64,000 bases of DNA. Origin: Pratylenchus scribneri (taxonomy: Eukaryota; Nematoda; Chromadorea; Rhabditida; Pratylenchidae). Numbering within the stretch: position 1 is the stretch's first letter; each line of letters opens with the position of its first letter. The position numbers and the translations under genes are program-made. A model generated the notes under the pieces. The model ran no database searches. It saw nothing but the letters and a program-made list of their open reading frames with translations, and had not been told where the DNA came from. Where the stretch lies: assembly GCA_030063045.1 (NCBI GenBank), contig JAQSEB010000047.1, positions 3,493,408-3,557,407 on the forward strand. The letters run 5' to 3'. This document shows, one piece after another, positions 25,215 to 38,500 of the stretch.

Positions 25215-26502
25215 TAAAATAGGAAAAAATACAAACATTTTACCTGCTGCTGCGCCCTTTTGATTTTTAATGTAATATAGTCATTTGCATTTTTTAATTT
25301 GTAAATAACTAGCTTTAATAATGTAATATTCAAACTCATCAGCAAATTTAAAAATAGCTCAAATTTTCTCTATACAATTTTTTCTCTTTCATTTAAATCT
25401 CATTTATTCAAATTTTGTTTGGAAACCGGTTCAATTCCTTCTCGCACATATATTTTATACATATTGAATTTTTATACAATTTGTATTATATTTTATTTTT
25501 ATGTATATAATATCATTAATATTTAAATTACCTATAAACTATAAATCATTGTATTTAAATTTATCTATAATTTTTTTCATAAAATTGAGTATTTGATGAT
25601 TTTTTGCTATCAAATTATCATATTATCATCCTTTAACATTTTCATAAATTAATCAAATTAAAACGAAAATATATCTATAATTTCATAATTCAATCCGTAC
25701 CGATTTTACGGATCCGGTGGACAAAAATTCGCTGGACCGGATTTTTTGACTGGTAAAATCCCAGGCCAGATCGGACCGAATAATTCCGTATAAAAAATCT
25801 GGTCCAGAAATAATCTGTACAAATCAAAAAATGTAAGGGCCTGGAATCCGTGTGCCGGTCTCTAGGCTGAATCTGTGAATTAATTATTCCAAAAAATTGC
25901 ATCGATTATTATTGGGGCATTCGGTTCGTAATCCGTACCATAATTTGGATGTATTGATTAATCATGGCTATAGGTCCCATTTTTCTTATTATTGCCTGAT
26001 TATTTTAGTGGCGACCATCCTACCCGAATCATCCATTCTATTAAATCCAATTCCCTCTAAAAATGGGCCGAAATATGAACCAGAAATATGCGCAAGGCAC
26101 TCCTCTCACCTCACCTCTCTCCATTTAACCTTTACTTATTTTGCGCATTTGAATGAAACCGATTGATATTTCCTCCTACAGTTTATCCAACTATATTATC
26201 TTTATTTATAATACGCTCAAAAACACCCCAAGTTTATTTAATTTTGCATAATTTAATAATTATTTTAATATTATTATTCCAAAAATGCGAATATCCATTA
26301 TTCTTCAATTGAATTTGGCCATCATTATTTTTTATTTTTAATATTTCCATCCGTCACAAATTCAATGAATATTATGCCCGAATTTCGTTAGTTTTGAATG
26401 ATTAAAAATTATTAAATTTAAATAATTGGAATTGCCGAAACAGTCAAAAAAATTCGATGTCTTTACTAATCAATAAGGCCCGAATTTATATGAAAACAAA
26501 AC
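25215..26502. other. intergenic between DENND6 and the satellite
   Basis: Very AT-rich up to about 25690. A more GC-rich segment at 25690-25870 contains repeated CCGGT/CCGTA-type motifs (GATCCGGTGGAC, GCTGGACCGGAT, GGTCCAGAAAT) and may be a degraded mobile element. No gene is supported. Confidence 0.4.
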
Positions 26503-29500
26503 AAAACAATGTTTGGGAAAACAAAAACACAACAATGTTTGGGAAACAAAAACAAAACAATGTTTGGGAAAACAAAAACACAACAATGTTTGGGAAACAA
26601 AAACAAAACAATGTTTGGGAAAACAAAAACATAACAATGTTTGGGAAAACAAAAACATAACAATGTTTGGGAAAACAAAAACACAACAATGTTTGGGAAA
26701 CAAAAACAAAACAATGTTTGGGAAAACAAAAACATAACAATGTTTGGGAAAACAAAAACATAACAATGTTTGGGAAAACAAAAACCAAATAATGTTTGGG
26801 AAAACAAAAACATAACAATGTTTGGGAAAACAAAAACATAACAATGTTTGGGAAAACAAAAACAAAACTATGTTTGGGAAAACAAAACAAAACATGTTTG
26901 GGAAAACAAAAACAAAACAATGTTTGGGAAAACAAAACAAAACATGTTTGGGAAAACAAAAACAAAACAATGTTTGGGAAAACAAAAACACAACAATGTT
27001 TGGGAAAACAAAAACAAAACAATGTTTGGGAAAACAAAAACACAACAATGTTTGGGAAACAAAAACAAAACAATGTTTGGGAAAACAAAAACAAAACAAT
27101 GTTTGGGAAAACAAAAACAAAACAATGTTTGGGAAAACAAAAACACAACAATGTTTGGGAAACAAAAACAAAACAATGTTTGGGAAAACAAAAACAAAAC
27201 AATGTTTGGGAAACAAAAACAAAACAATGTTTGGGAAAACAAAAACAAAACTATGTTTGGGAAAACAAAACAAAACATGTTTGGGAAAACAAAAACAAAA
27301 CAATGTTTGGGAAAACAAAAACAAAACAATGTTTGGGAAACAAAAACAAAACAATGTTTGGGAAACAAAAACAAAACAATGTTTGGGAAAACAAAAACAA
27401 AACTATGTTTGGGAAAACAAAACAAAACAATGTTTGGGAAACAAAAACAAAACAATGTTTGGGAAAACAAAAACAAAACAATGTTTGGGAAACAAAAACA
27501 AAACAATGTTTGGGAAACAAAAACAAAACAATGTTTGGGAAAACAAAAACAAAACAATGTTTGGGAAACAAAAACAAAACAATGTTTGGGAAAACAAAAA
27601 CAAAACAATGTTTGGGAAACAAAAACAAAACAATGTTTGGGAAAACAAAAACAAAACTATGTTTGGGAAAACAAAACAAAACATGTTTGGGAAACAAAAA
27701 CAAAACAATGTTTGGGAAAACAAAAACAAAACAATGTTTGGGAAAACAAAAACAAAACAATGTTTGGGAAACAAAAACAAAACAATGTTTGGGAAACAAA
27801 AACAAAACAATGTTTGGGAAAACAAAAACAAAACAATGTTTGGGAAACAAAAACAAAACAATGTTTGGGAAAACAAAAACAAAACAATGTTTGGGAAACA
27901 AAAACAAAACAATGTTTGGGAAAACAAAAACAAAACAATGTTTGGGAAAACAAAAACAAAACAATGTTTGGGAAACAAAAACAAAACAATGTTTGGGAAA
28001 ACAAAAACAAAACAATGTTTGGGAAACAAAAACAAAACAATGTTTGGGAAAACAAAAACAAAACTATGTTTGGGAAAACAAAACAAAACTTGTTTGGGAA
28101 ACAAAAACAAAACAATGTTTGGGAAACAAAAACAAAACAATGTTTGGGAAAACAAAAACAAAACAATGTTTGGGAAACAAAAACAAAACAATGTTTGGGA
28201 AACAAAAACAAAACAATGTTTGGGAAAACAAAAACAAAACAATGTTTGGGAAACAAAAACAAAACAATGTTTGGGAAAACAAAAACAAAACAATGTTTGG
28301 GAAACAAAAACAAAACAATGTTTGGGAAAACAAAAACAAAACTATGTTTGGGAAAACAAAACAAAACATGTTTGGGAAACAAAAACAAAACAATGTTTGG
28401 GAAAACAAAAACACAACAATGTTTGGGAAACAAAAACAAAACAATGTTTGGGAAAACAAAAACAAAACTATGTTTGGGAAAACAAAACAAAACATGTTTG
28501 GGAAAACAAAAACAAAACAATGTTTGGGAAAACAAAAACACAACAATGTTTGGGAAAACAAAAACAAAACAATGTTTGGGAAAACAAAAACACAACAATG
28601 TTTGGGAAACAAAAACAAAACAATGTTTGGGAAAACAAAAACAAAACAATGTTTGGGAAAACAAAAACAAAACAATGTTTGGGAAAACAAAAACACAACA
28701 ATGTTTGGGAAACAAAAACAAAACAATGTTTGGGAAAACAAAAACAAAACAATGTTTGGGAAAACAAAAACAAAACAATGTTTGGGAAAACAAAAACACA
28801 ACAATGTTTGGGAAACAAAAACAAAACAATGTTTGGGAAAACAAAAACAAAACTATGTTTGGGAAAACAAAAACAAAACAATGTTTGGGAAACAAAAACA
28901 AAACAATGTTTGGGAAAACAAAAACAAAACAATGTTTGGGAAACAAAAACAAAACAATGTTTGGGAAAACAAAAACAAAACAATGTTTGGGAAACAAAAA
29001 CAAAACAATGTTTGGGAAAACAAAAACAAAACTATGTTTGGGAAAACAAAACAAAACATGTTTGGGAAACAAAAACAAAACAATGTTTGGGAAACAAAAA
29101 CAAAACAATGTTTGGGAAAACAAAAACAAAACAATGTTTGGGAAACAAAAACAAAACAATGTTTGGGAAACAAAAACAAAACAATGTTTGGGAAAACAAA
29201 AACAAAACAATGTTTGGGAAACAAAAACAAAACAATGTTTGGGAAAACAAAAACAAAACAATGTTTGGGAAACAAAAACAAAACAATGTTTGGGAAAACA
29301 AAAACAAAACTATGTTTGGGAAAACAAAACAAAACATGTTTGGGAAACAAAAACAAAACAATGTTTGGGAAAACAAAAACACAACAATGTTTGGGAAACA
29401 AAAACAAAACAATGTTTGGGAAAACAAAAACAAAACTATGTTTGGGAAAACAAAACAAAACATGTTTGGGAAAACAAAAACAAAACAATGTTTGGGAAAA

Positions 29501-32500
29501 CAAAAACACAACAATGTTTGGGAAAACAAAAACAAAACAATGTTTGGGAAAACAAAAACACAACAATGTTTGGGAAACAAAAACAAAACAATGTTTGGGA
29601 AAACAAAAACAAAACAATGTTTGGGAAAACAAAAACAAAACAATGTTTGGGAAAACAAAAACACAACAATGTTTGGGAAACAAAAACAAAACAATGTTTG
29701 GGAAAACAAAAACAAAACAATGTTTGGGAAAACAAAAACAAAACAATGTTTGGGAAACAAAAACAAAACAATGTTTGGGAAAACAAAAACACAACAATGT
29801 TTGGGAAACAAAAACAAAACAATGTTTGGGAAAACAAAAACAAAACAATGTTTGGGAAAACAAAAACAAAACAATGTTTGGGAAACAAAAACAAAACAAT
29901 GTTTGGGAAACAAAAACAAAACAATGTTTGGGAAAACAAAAACAAAACAATGTTTGGGAAACAAAAACAAAACAATGTTTGGGAAAACAAAAACAAAACA
30001 ATGTTTGGGAAAACAAAAACAAAACAATGTTTGGGAAACAAAAACAAAACAATGTTTGGGAAAACAAAAACAAAACAATGTTTGGGAAACAAAAACAAAA
30101 CAATGTTTGGGAAAACAAAAACAAAACTATGTTTGGGAAAACAAAACAAAACATGTTTGGGAAACAAAAACAAAACAATGTTTGGGAAACAAAAACAAAA
30201 CAATGTTTGGGAAAACAAAAACAAAACAATGTTTGGGAAACAAAAACAAAACAATGTTTGGGAAACAAAAACAAAACAATGTTTGGGAAAACAAAAACAA
30301 AACAATGTTTGGGAAACAAAAACAAAACAATGTTTGGGAAAACAAAAACAAAACAATGTTTGGGAAACAAAAACAAAACAATGTTTGGGAAAACAAAAAC
30401 AAAACTATGTTTGGGAAAACAAAACAAAACATGTTTGGGAAACAAAAACAAAACAATGTTTGGGAAAACAAAAACACAACAATGTTTGGGAAACAAAAAC
30501 AAAACAATGTTTGGGAAAACAAAAACAAAACTATGTTTGGGAAAACAAAACAAAACATGTTTGGGAAAACAAAAACAAAACAATGTTTGGGAAAACAAAA
30601 ACAAAACTATGTTTGGGAAAACAAAACAAAACATGTTTGGGAAACAAAAACAAAACAATGTTTGGGAAAACAAAAACAAAACAATGTTTGGGAAAACAAA
30701 AACAAAACAATGTTTGGGAAACAAAAACAAAACAATGTTTGGGAAACAAAAACAAAACAATGTTTGGGAAAACAAAAACAAAACAATGTTTGGGAAACAA
30801 AAACAAAACAATGTTTGGGAAAACAAAAACAAAACAATGTTTGGGAAAACAAAAACATAACAATGTTTGGGAAAACAAAAACAAAACTATGTTTGGGAAA
30901 ACAAAACAAAACATGTTTGGGAAACAAAAACAAAACAATGTTTGGGAAAACAAAACAAAACATGTTTGGGAAACAAAAACAAAACAATGTTTGGGAAAAC
31001 AAAAACAAAACAATGTTTGGGAAAACAAAAACAAAACAATGTTTGGGAAACAAAAACAAAACAATGTTTGGGAAACAAAAACAAAACAATGTTTGGGAAA
31101 ACAAAAACAAAACAATGTTTGGGAAAACAAAAACATAACAATGTTTGGGAAAACAAAAACAAAACTATGTTTGGGAAAACAAAACAAAACATGTTTGGGA
31201 AAACAAAAACAAAACAATGTTTGGGAAAACAAAAACAAAACAATGTTTGGGAAACAAAAACAAAACAATGTTTGGGAAAACAAAAACAAAACAATGTTTG
31301 GGAAACAAAAACAAAACAATGTTTGGGAAAACAAAAACAAAACTATGTTTGGGAAAACAAAACAAAACATGTTTGGGAAACAAAAACAAAACAATGTTTG
31401 GGAAAACAAAAACAAAACAATGTTTGGGAAAACAAAAACAAAACAATGTTTGGGAAACAAAAACAAAACAATGTTTGGGAAACAAAAACAAAACAATGTT
31501 TGGGAAAACAAAAACAAAACAATGTTTGGGAAACAAAAACAAAACAATGTTTGGGAAAACAAAAACAAAACAATGTTTGGGAAACAAAAACAAAACAATG
31601 TTTGGGAAAACAAAAACAAAACAATGTTTGGGAAAACAAAACAAAACATGTTTGGGAAACAAAAACAAAACAATGTTTGGGAAACAAAAACAAAACAATG
31701 TTTGGGAAAACAAAAACAAAACAATGTTTGGGAAACAAAAACAAAACAATGTTTGGGAAACAAAAACAAAACAATGTTTGGGAAAACAAAAACAAAACAA
31801 TGTTTGGGAAACAAAAACAAAACAATGTTTGGGAAAACAAAAACAAAACAATGTTTGGGAAAACAAAAACAAAACAATGTTTGGGAAACAAAAACAAAAC
31901 AATGTTTGGGAAAACAAAAACAAAACAATGTTTGGGAAACAAAAACAAAACAATGTTTGGGAAAACAAAAACAAAACTATGTTTGGGAAAACAAAACAAA
32001 ACATGTTTGGGAAACAAAAACAAAACAATGTTTGGGAAACAAAAACAAAACAATGTTTGGGAAAACAAAAACAAAACAATGTTTGGGAAACAAAAACAAA
32101 ACAATGTTTGGGAAACAAAAACAAAACAATGTTTGGGAAAACAAAAACAAAACAATGTTTGGGAAACAAAAACAAAACAATGTTTGGGAAAACAAAAACA
32201 AAACAATGTTTGGGAAACAAAAACAAAACAATGTTTGGGAAAACAAAAACAAAACTATGTTTGGGAAAACAAAACAAAACATGTTTGGGAAACAAAAACA
32301 AAACAATGTTTGGGAAAACAAAAACACAACAATGTTTGGGAAACAAAAACAAAACAATGTTTGGGAAAACAAAAACAAAACTATGTTTGGGAAAACAAAA
32401 CAAAACATGTTTGGGAAAACAAAAACAAAACAATGTTTGGGAAAACAAAAACACAACAATGTTTGGGAAAACAAAAACAAAACAATGTTTGGGAAAACAA

Positions 32501-35500
32501 AAACACAACAATGTTTGGGAAACAAAAACAAAACAATGTTTGGGAAAACAAAAACAAAACAATGTTTGGGAAAACAAAAACAAAACAATGTTTGGGAAAA
32601 CAAAAACACAACAATGTTTGGGAAACAAAAACAAAACAATGTTTGGGAAAACAAAAACAAAACAATGTTTGGGAAAACAAAAACAAAACAATGTTTGGGA
32701 AAACAAAAACACAACAATGTTTGGGAAACAAAAACAAAACAATGTTTGGGAAAACAAAAACAAAACTATGTTTGGGAAAACAAAAACAAAACAATGTTTG
32801 GGAAACAAAAACAAAACAATGTTTGGGAAAACAAAAACAAAACAATGTTTGGGAAACAAAAACAAAACAATGTTTGGGAAAACAAAAACAAAACAATGTT
32901 TGGGAAACAAAAACAAAACAATGTTTGGGAAAACAAAAACAAAACTATGTTTGGGAAAACAAAACAAAACATGTTTGGGAAACAAAAACAAAACAATGTT
33001 TGGGAAACAAAAACAAAACAATGTTTGGGAAAACAAAAACAAAACAATGTTTGGGAAACAAAAACAAAACAATGTTTGGGAAACAAAAACAAAACAATGT
33101 TTGGGAAAACAAAAACAAAACAATGTTTGGGAAACAAAAACAAAACAATGTTTGGGAAACAAAAACAAAACAATGTTTGGGAAAACAAAAACAAAACAAT
33201 GTTTGGGAAACAAAAACAAAACAATGTTTGGGAAAACAAAAACAAAACTATGTTTGGGAAAACAAAACAAAACATGTTTGGGAAACAAAAACAAAACAAT
33301 GTTTGGGAAAACAAAAACACAACAATGTTTGGGAAACAAAAACAAAACAATGTTTGGGAAAACAAAAACAAAACTATGTTTGGGAAAACAAAACAAAACA
33401 TGTTTGGGAAAACAAAAACAAAACAATGTTTGGGAAAACAAAAACACAACAATGTTTGGGAAAACAAAAACAAAACAATGTTTGGGAAAACAAAAACACA
33501 ACAATGTTTGGGAAAACAAAAACAAAACAATGTTTGGGAAAACAAAAACACAACAATGTTTGGGAAACAAAAACAAAACAATGTTTGGGAAAACAAAAAC
33601 AAAACAATGTTTGGGAAAACAAAAACAAAACAATGTTTGGGAAAACAAAAACACAACAATGTTTGGGAAAACAAAAACAAAACAATGTTTGGGAAAACAA
33701 AAACAAAACAATGTTTGGGAAACAAAAACAAAACAATGTTTGGGAAAACAAAAACACAACAATGTTTGGGAAACAAAAACAAAACAATGTTTGGGAAAAC
33801 AAAAACAAAACAATGTTTGGGAAAACAAAAACAAAACAATGTTTGGGAAACAAAAACAAAACAATGTTTGGGAAACAAAAACAAAACAATGTTTGGGAAA
33901 ACAAAAACAAAACAATGTTTGGGAAACAAAAACAAAACAATGTTTGGGAAAACAAAAACAAAACAATGTTTGTGAAAACAAAAACAAAACAATGTTTGGG
34001 AAACAAAAACAAAACAATGTTTGGGAAAACAAAAACAAAACAATGTTTGGGAAACAAAAACAAAACAATGTTTGGGAAAACAAAAACAAAACTATGTTTG
34101 GGAAAACAAAACAAAACATGTTTGGGAAACAAAAACAAAACAATGTTTGGGAAACAAAAACAAAACAATGTTTGGGAAAACAAAAACAAAACAATGTTTG
34201 GGAAACAAAAACAAAACAATGTTTGGGAAACAAAAACAAAACAATGTTTGGGAAAACAAAAACAAAACAATGTTTGGGAAACAAAAACAAAACAATGTTT
34301 GGGAAAACAAAAACAAAACAATGTTTGGGAAACAAAAACAAAACAATGTTTGGGAAAACAAAAACAAAACTATGTTTGGGAAAACAAAACAAAACATGTT
34401 TGGGAAACAAAAACAAAACAATGTTTGGGAAAACAAAAACACAACAATGTTTGGGAAACAAAAACAAAACAATGTTTGGGAAAACAAAAACAAAACTATG
34501 TTTGGGAAAACAAAACAAAACATGTTTGGGAAAACAAAAACAAAACAATGTTTGGGAAAACAAAAACACAACAATGTTTGGGAAAACAAAAACAAAACAA
34601 TGTTTGGGAAAACAAAAACACAACAATGTTTGGGAAACAAAAACAAAACAATGTTTGGGAAAACAAAAACAAAACAATGTTTGGGAAAACAAAAACAAAA
34701 CAATGTTTGGGAAAACAAAAACACAACAATGTTTGGGAAACAAAAACAAAACAATGTTTGGGAAAACAAAAACAAAACAATGTTTGGGAAAACAAAAACA
34801 AAACAATGTTTGGGAAAACAAAAACACAACAATGTTTGGGAAACAAAAACAAAACAATGTTTGGGAAAACAAAAACAAAACAATGTTTGGAAAACAAAAA
34901 CAAAACAATGTTTGGGAAACAAAAACAAAACAATGTTTGGGAAAACAAAAACAAAACAATGTTTGGGAAACAAAAACAAAACAATGTTTGGGAAAACAAA
35001 AACAAAACAATGTTTGGGAAACAAAAACAAAACAATGTTTGGGAAAACAAAAACAAAACTATGTTTGGGAAAACAAAACAAAACATGTTTGGGAAACAAA
35101 AACAAAACAATGTTTGGGAAACAAAAACAAAACAATGTTTGGGAAAACAAAAACAAAACAATGTTTGGGAAACAAAAACAAAACAATGTTTGGGAAACAA
35201 AAACAAAACAATGTTTGGGAAAACAAAAACAAAACAATGTTTGGGAAACAAAAACAAAACAATGTTTGGGAAAACAAAAACAAAACAATGTTTGGGAAAC
35301 AAAAACAAAACAATGTTTGGGAAAACAAAAACAAAACTATGTTTGGGAAAACAAAACAAAACATGTTTGGGAAACAAAAACAAAACAATGTTTGGGAAAA
35401 CAAAAACACAACAATGTTTGGGAAACAAAAACAAAACAATGTTTGGGAAAACAAAAACAAAACTATGTTTGGGAAAACAAAACAAAACATGTTTGGGAAA

Positions 35501-38500
35501 ACAAAAACAAAACAATGTTTGGGAAAACAAAAACACAACAATGTTTGGGAAAACAAAAACAAAACAATGTTTGGGAAAACAAAAACACAACAATGTTTGG
35601 GAAACAAAAACAAAACAATGTTTGGGAAAACAAAAACAAAACAATGTTTGGGAAAACAAAAACAAAACAATGTTTGGGAAAACAAAAACACAACAATGTT
35701 TGGGAAACAAAAACAAAACAATGTTTGGGAAAACAAAAACAAAACAATGTTTGGGAAAACAAAAACAAAACAATGTTTGGGAAAACAAAAACACAACAAT
35801 GTTTGGGAAACAAAAACAAAACAATGTTTGGGAAAACAAAAACAAAACAATGTTTGGGAAACAAAAACAAAACAATGTTTGGGAAAACAAAAACAAAACA
35901 ATGTTTGGGAAACAAAAACAAAACAATGTTTGGGAAAACAAAAACAAAACTATGTTTGGGAAAACAAAACAAAACATGTTTGGGAAACAAAAACAAAACA
36001 ATGTTTGGGAAACAAAAACAAAACAATGTTTGGGAAAACAAAAACAAAACAATGTTTGGGAAACAAAAACAAAACAATGTTTGGGAAACAAAAACAAAAC
36101 AATGTTTGGGAAAACAAAAACAAAACAATGTTTGGGAAACAAAAACAAAACAATGTTTGGGAAAACAAAAACAAAACAATGTTTGGGAAACAAAAACAAA
36201 ACAATGTTTGGGAAAACAAAAACAAAACTATGTTTGGGAAAACAAAACAAAACATGTTTGGGAAACAAAAACAAAACAATGTTTGGGAAAACAAAAACAC
36301 AACAATGTTTGGGAAACAAAAACAAAACAATGTTTGGGAAAACAAAAACAAAACTATGTTTGGGAAAACAAAACAAAACATGTTTGGGAAAACAAAAACA
36401 AAACAATGTTTGGGAAAACAAAAACACAACAATGTTTGGGAAAACAAAAACAAAACAATGTTTGGGAAAACAAAAACACAACAATGTTTGGGAAACAAAA
36501 ACAAAACAATGTTTGGGAAAACAAAAACAAAACAATGTTTGGGAAAACAAAAACAAAACAATGTTTGGGAAAACAAAAACACAACAATGTTTGGGAAACA
36601 AAAACAAAACAATGTTTGGGAAAACAAAAACAAAACAATGTTTGGGAAAACAAAAACAAAACAATGTTTGGGAAAACAAAAACACAACAATGTTTGGGAA
36701 ACAAAAACAAAACAATGTTTGGGAAAACAAAAACAAAACTATGTTTGGGAAAACAAAAACAAAACAATGTTTGGGAAACAAAAACAAAACAATGTTTGGG
36801 AAAACAAAAACAAAACAATGTTTGGGAAACAAAAACAAAACAATGTTTGGGAAAACAAAAACAAAACAATGTTTGGGAAACAAAAACAAAACAATGTTTG
36901 GGAAAACAAAAACAAAACTATGTTTGGGAAAACAAAACAAAACATGTTTGGGAAACAAAAACAAAACAATGTTTGGGAAACAAAAACAAAACAATGTTTG
37001 GGAAAACAAAAACAAAACAATGTTTGGGAAACAAAAACAAAACAATGTTTGGGAAACAAAAACAAAACAATGTTTGGGAAAACAAAAACAAAACAATGTT
37101 TGGGAAACAAAAACAAAACAATGTTTGGGAAAACAAAAACAAAACAATGTTTGGGAAACAAAAACAAAACAATGTTTGGGAAAACAAAAACAAAACTATG
37201 TTTGGGAAAACAAAACAAAACATGTTTGGGAAACAAAAACAAAACAATGTTTGGGAAAACAAAAACACAACAATGTTTGGGAAACAAAAACAAAACAATG
37301 TTTGGGAAAACAAAAACAAAACTATGTTTGGGAAAACAAAACAAAACATGTTTGGGAAAACAAAAACAAAACAATGTTTGGGAAAACAAAAACACAACAA
37401 TGTTTGGGAAAACAAAAACAAAACAATGTTTGGGAAAACAAAAACACAACAATGTTTGGGAAACAAAAACAAAACAATGTTTGGGAAAACAAAAACAAAA
37501 CAATGTTTGGGAAAACAAAAACAAAACAATGTTTGGGAAAACAAAAACACAACAATGTTTGGGAAACAAAAACAAAACAATGTTTGGGAAAACAAAAACA
37601 AAACAATGTTTGGGAAAACAAAAACAAAACAATGTTTGGGAAACAAAAACAAAACAATGTTTGGGAAAACAAAAACACAACAATGTTTGGGAAACAAAAA
37701 CAAAACAATGTTTGGGAAAACAAAAACAAAACAATGTTTGGGAAAACAAAAACAAAACAATGTTTGGGAAACAAAAACAAAACAATGTTTGGGAAACAAA
37801 AACAAAACAATGTTTGGGAAAACAAAAACAAAACAATGTTTGGGAAACAAAAACAAAACAATGTTTGGGAAAACAAAAACAAAACAATGTTTGGGAAAAC
37901 AAAAACAAAACAATGTTTGGGAAACAAAAACAAAACAATGTTTGGGAAAACAAAAACAAAACAATGTTTGGGAAACAAAAACAAAACAATGTTTGGGAAA
38001 ACAAAAACAAAACTATGTTTGGGAAAACAAAACAAAACATGTTTGGGAAACAAAAACAAAACAATGTTTGGGAAACAAAAACAAAACAATGTTTGGGAAA
38101 ACAAAAACAAAACAATGTTTGGGAAACAAAAACAAAACAATGTTTGGGAAACAAAAACAAAACAATGTTTGGGAAAACAAAAACAAAACAATGTTTGGGA
38201 AACAAAAACAAAACAATGTTTGGGAAAACAAAAACAAAACAATGTTTGGGAAACAAAAACAAAACAATGTTTGGGAAAACAAAAACAAAACTATGTTTGG
38301 GAAAACAAAACAAAACATGTTTGGGAAACAAAAACAAAACAATGTTTGGGAAAACAAAAACACAACAATGTTTGGGAAACAAAAACAAAACAATGTTTGG
38401 GAAAACAAAAACAAAACTATGTTTGGGAAAACAAAACAAAACATGTTTGGGAAAACAAAAACAAAACAATGTTTGGGAAAACAAAAACACAACAATGTTT

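Noticed and set aside
26848..33975. Open frame of 2,375 codons (and others up to 3,086) in the + strand of 26-40 kb, and FLFSQT/CFCFPKH frames on the minus strand
   Set aside because: All are translations of the 26-bp satellite. Several frames on both strands are open at once, and no splice or start signals or domain content are present.
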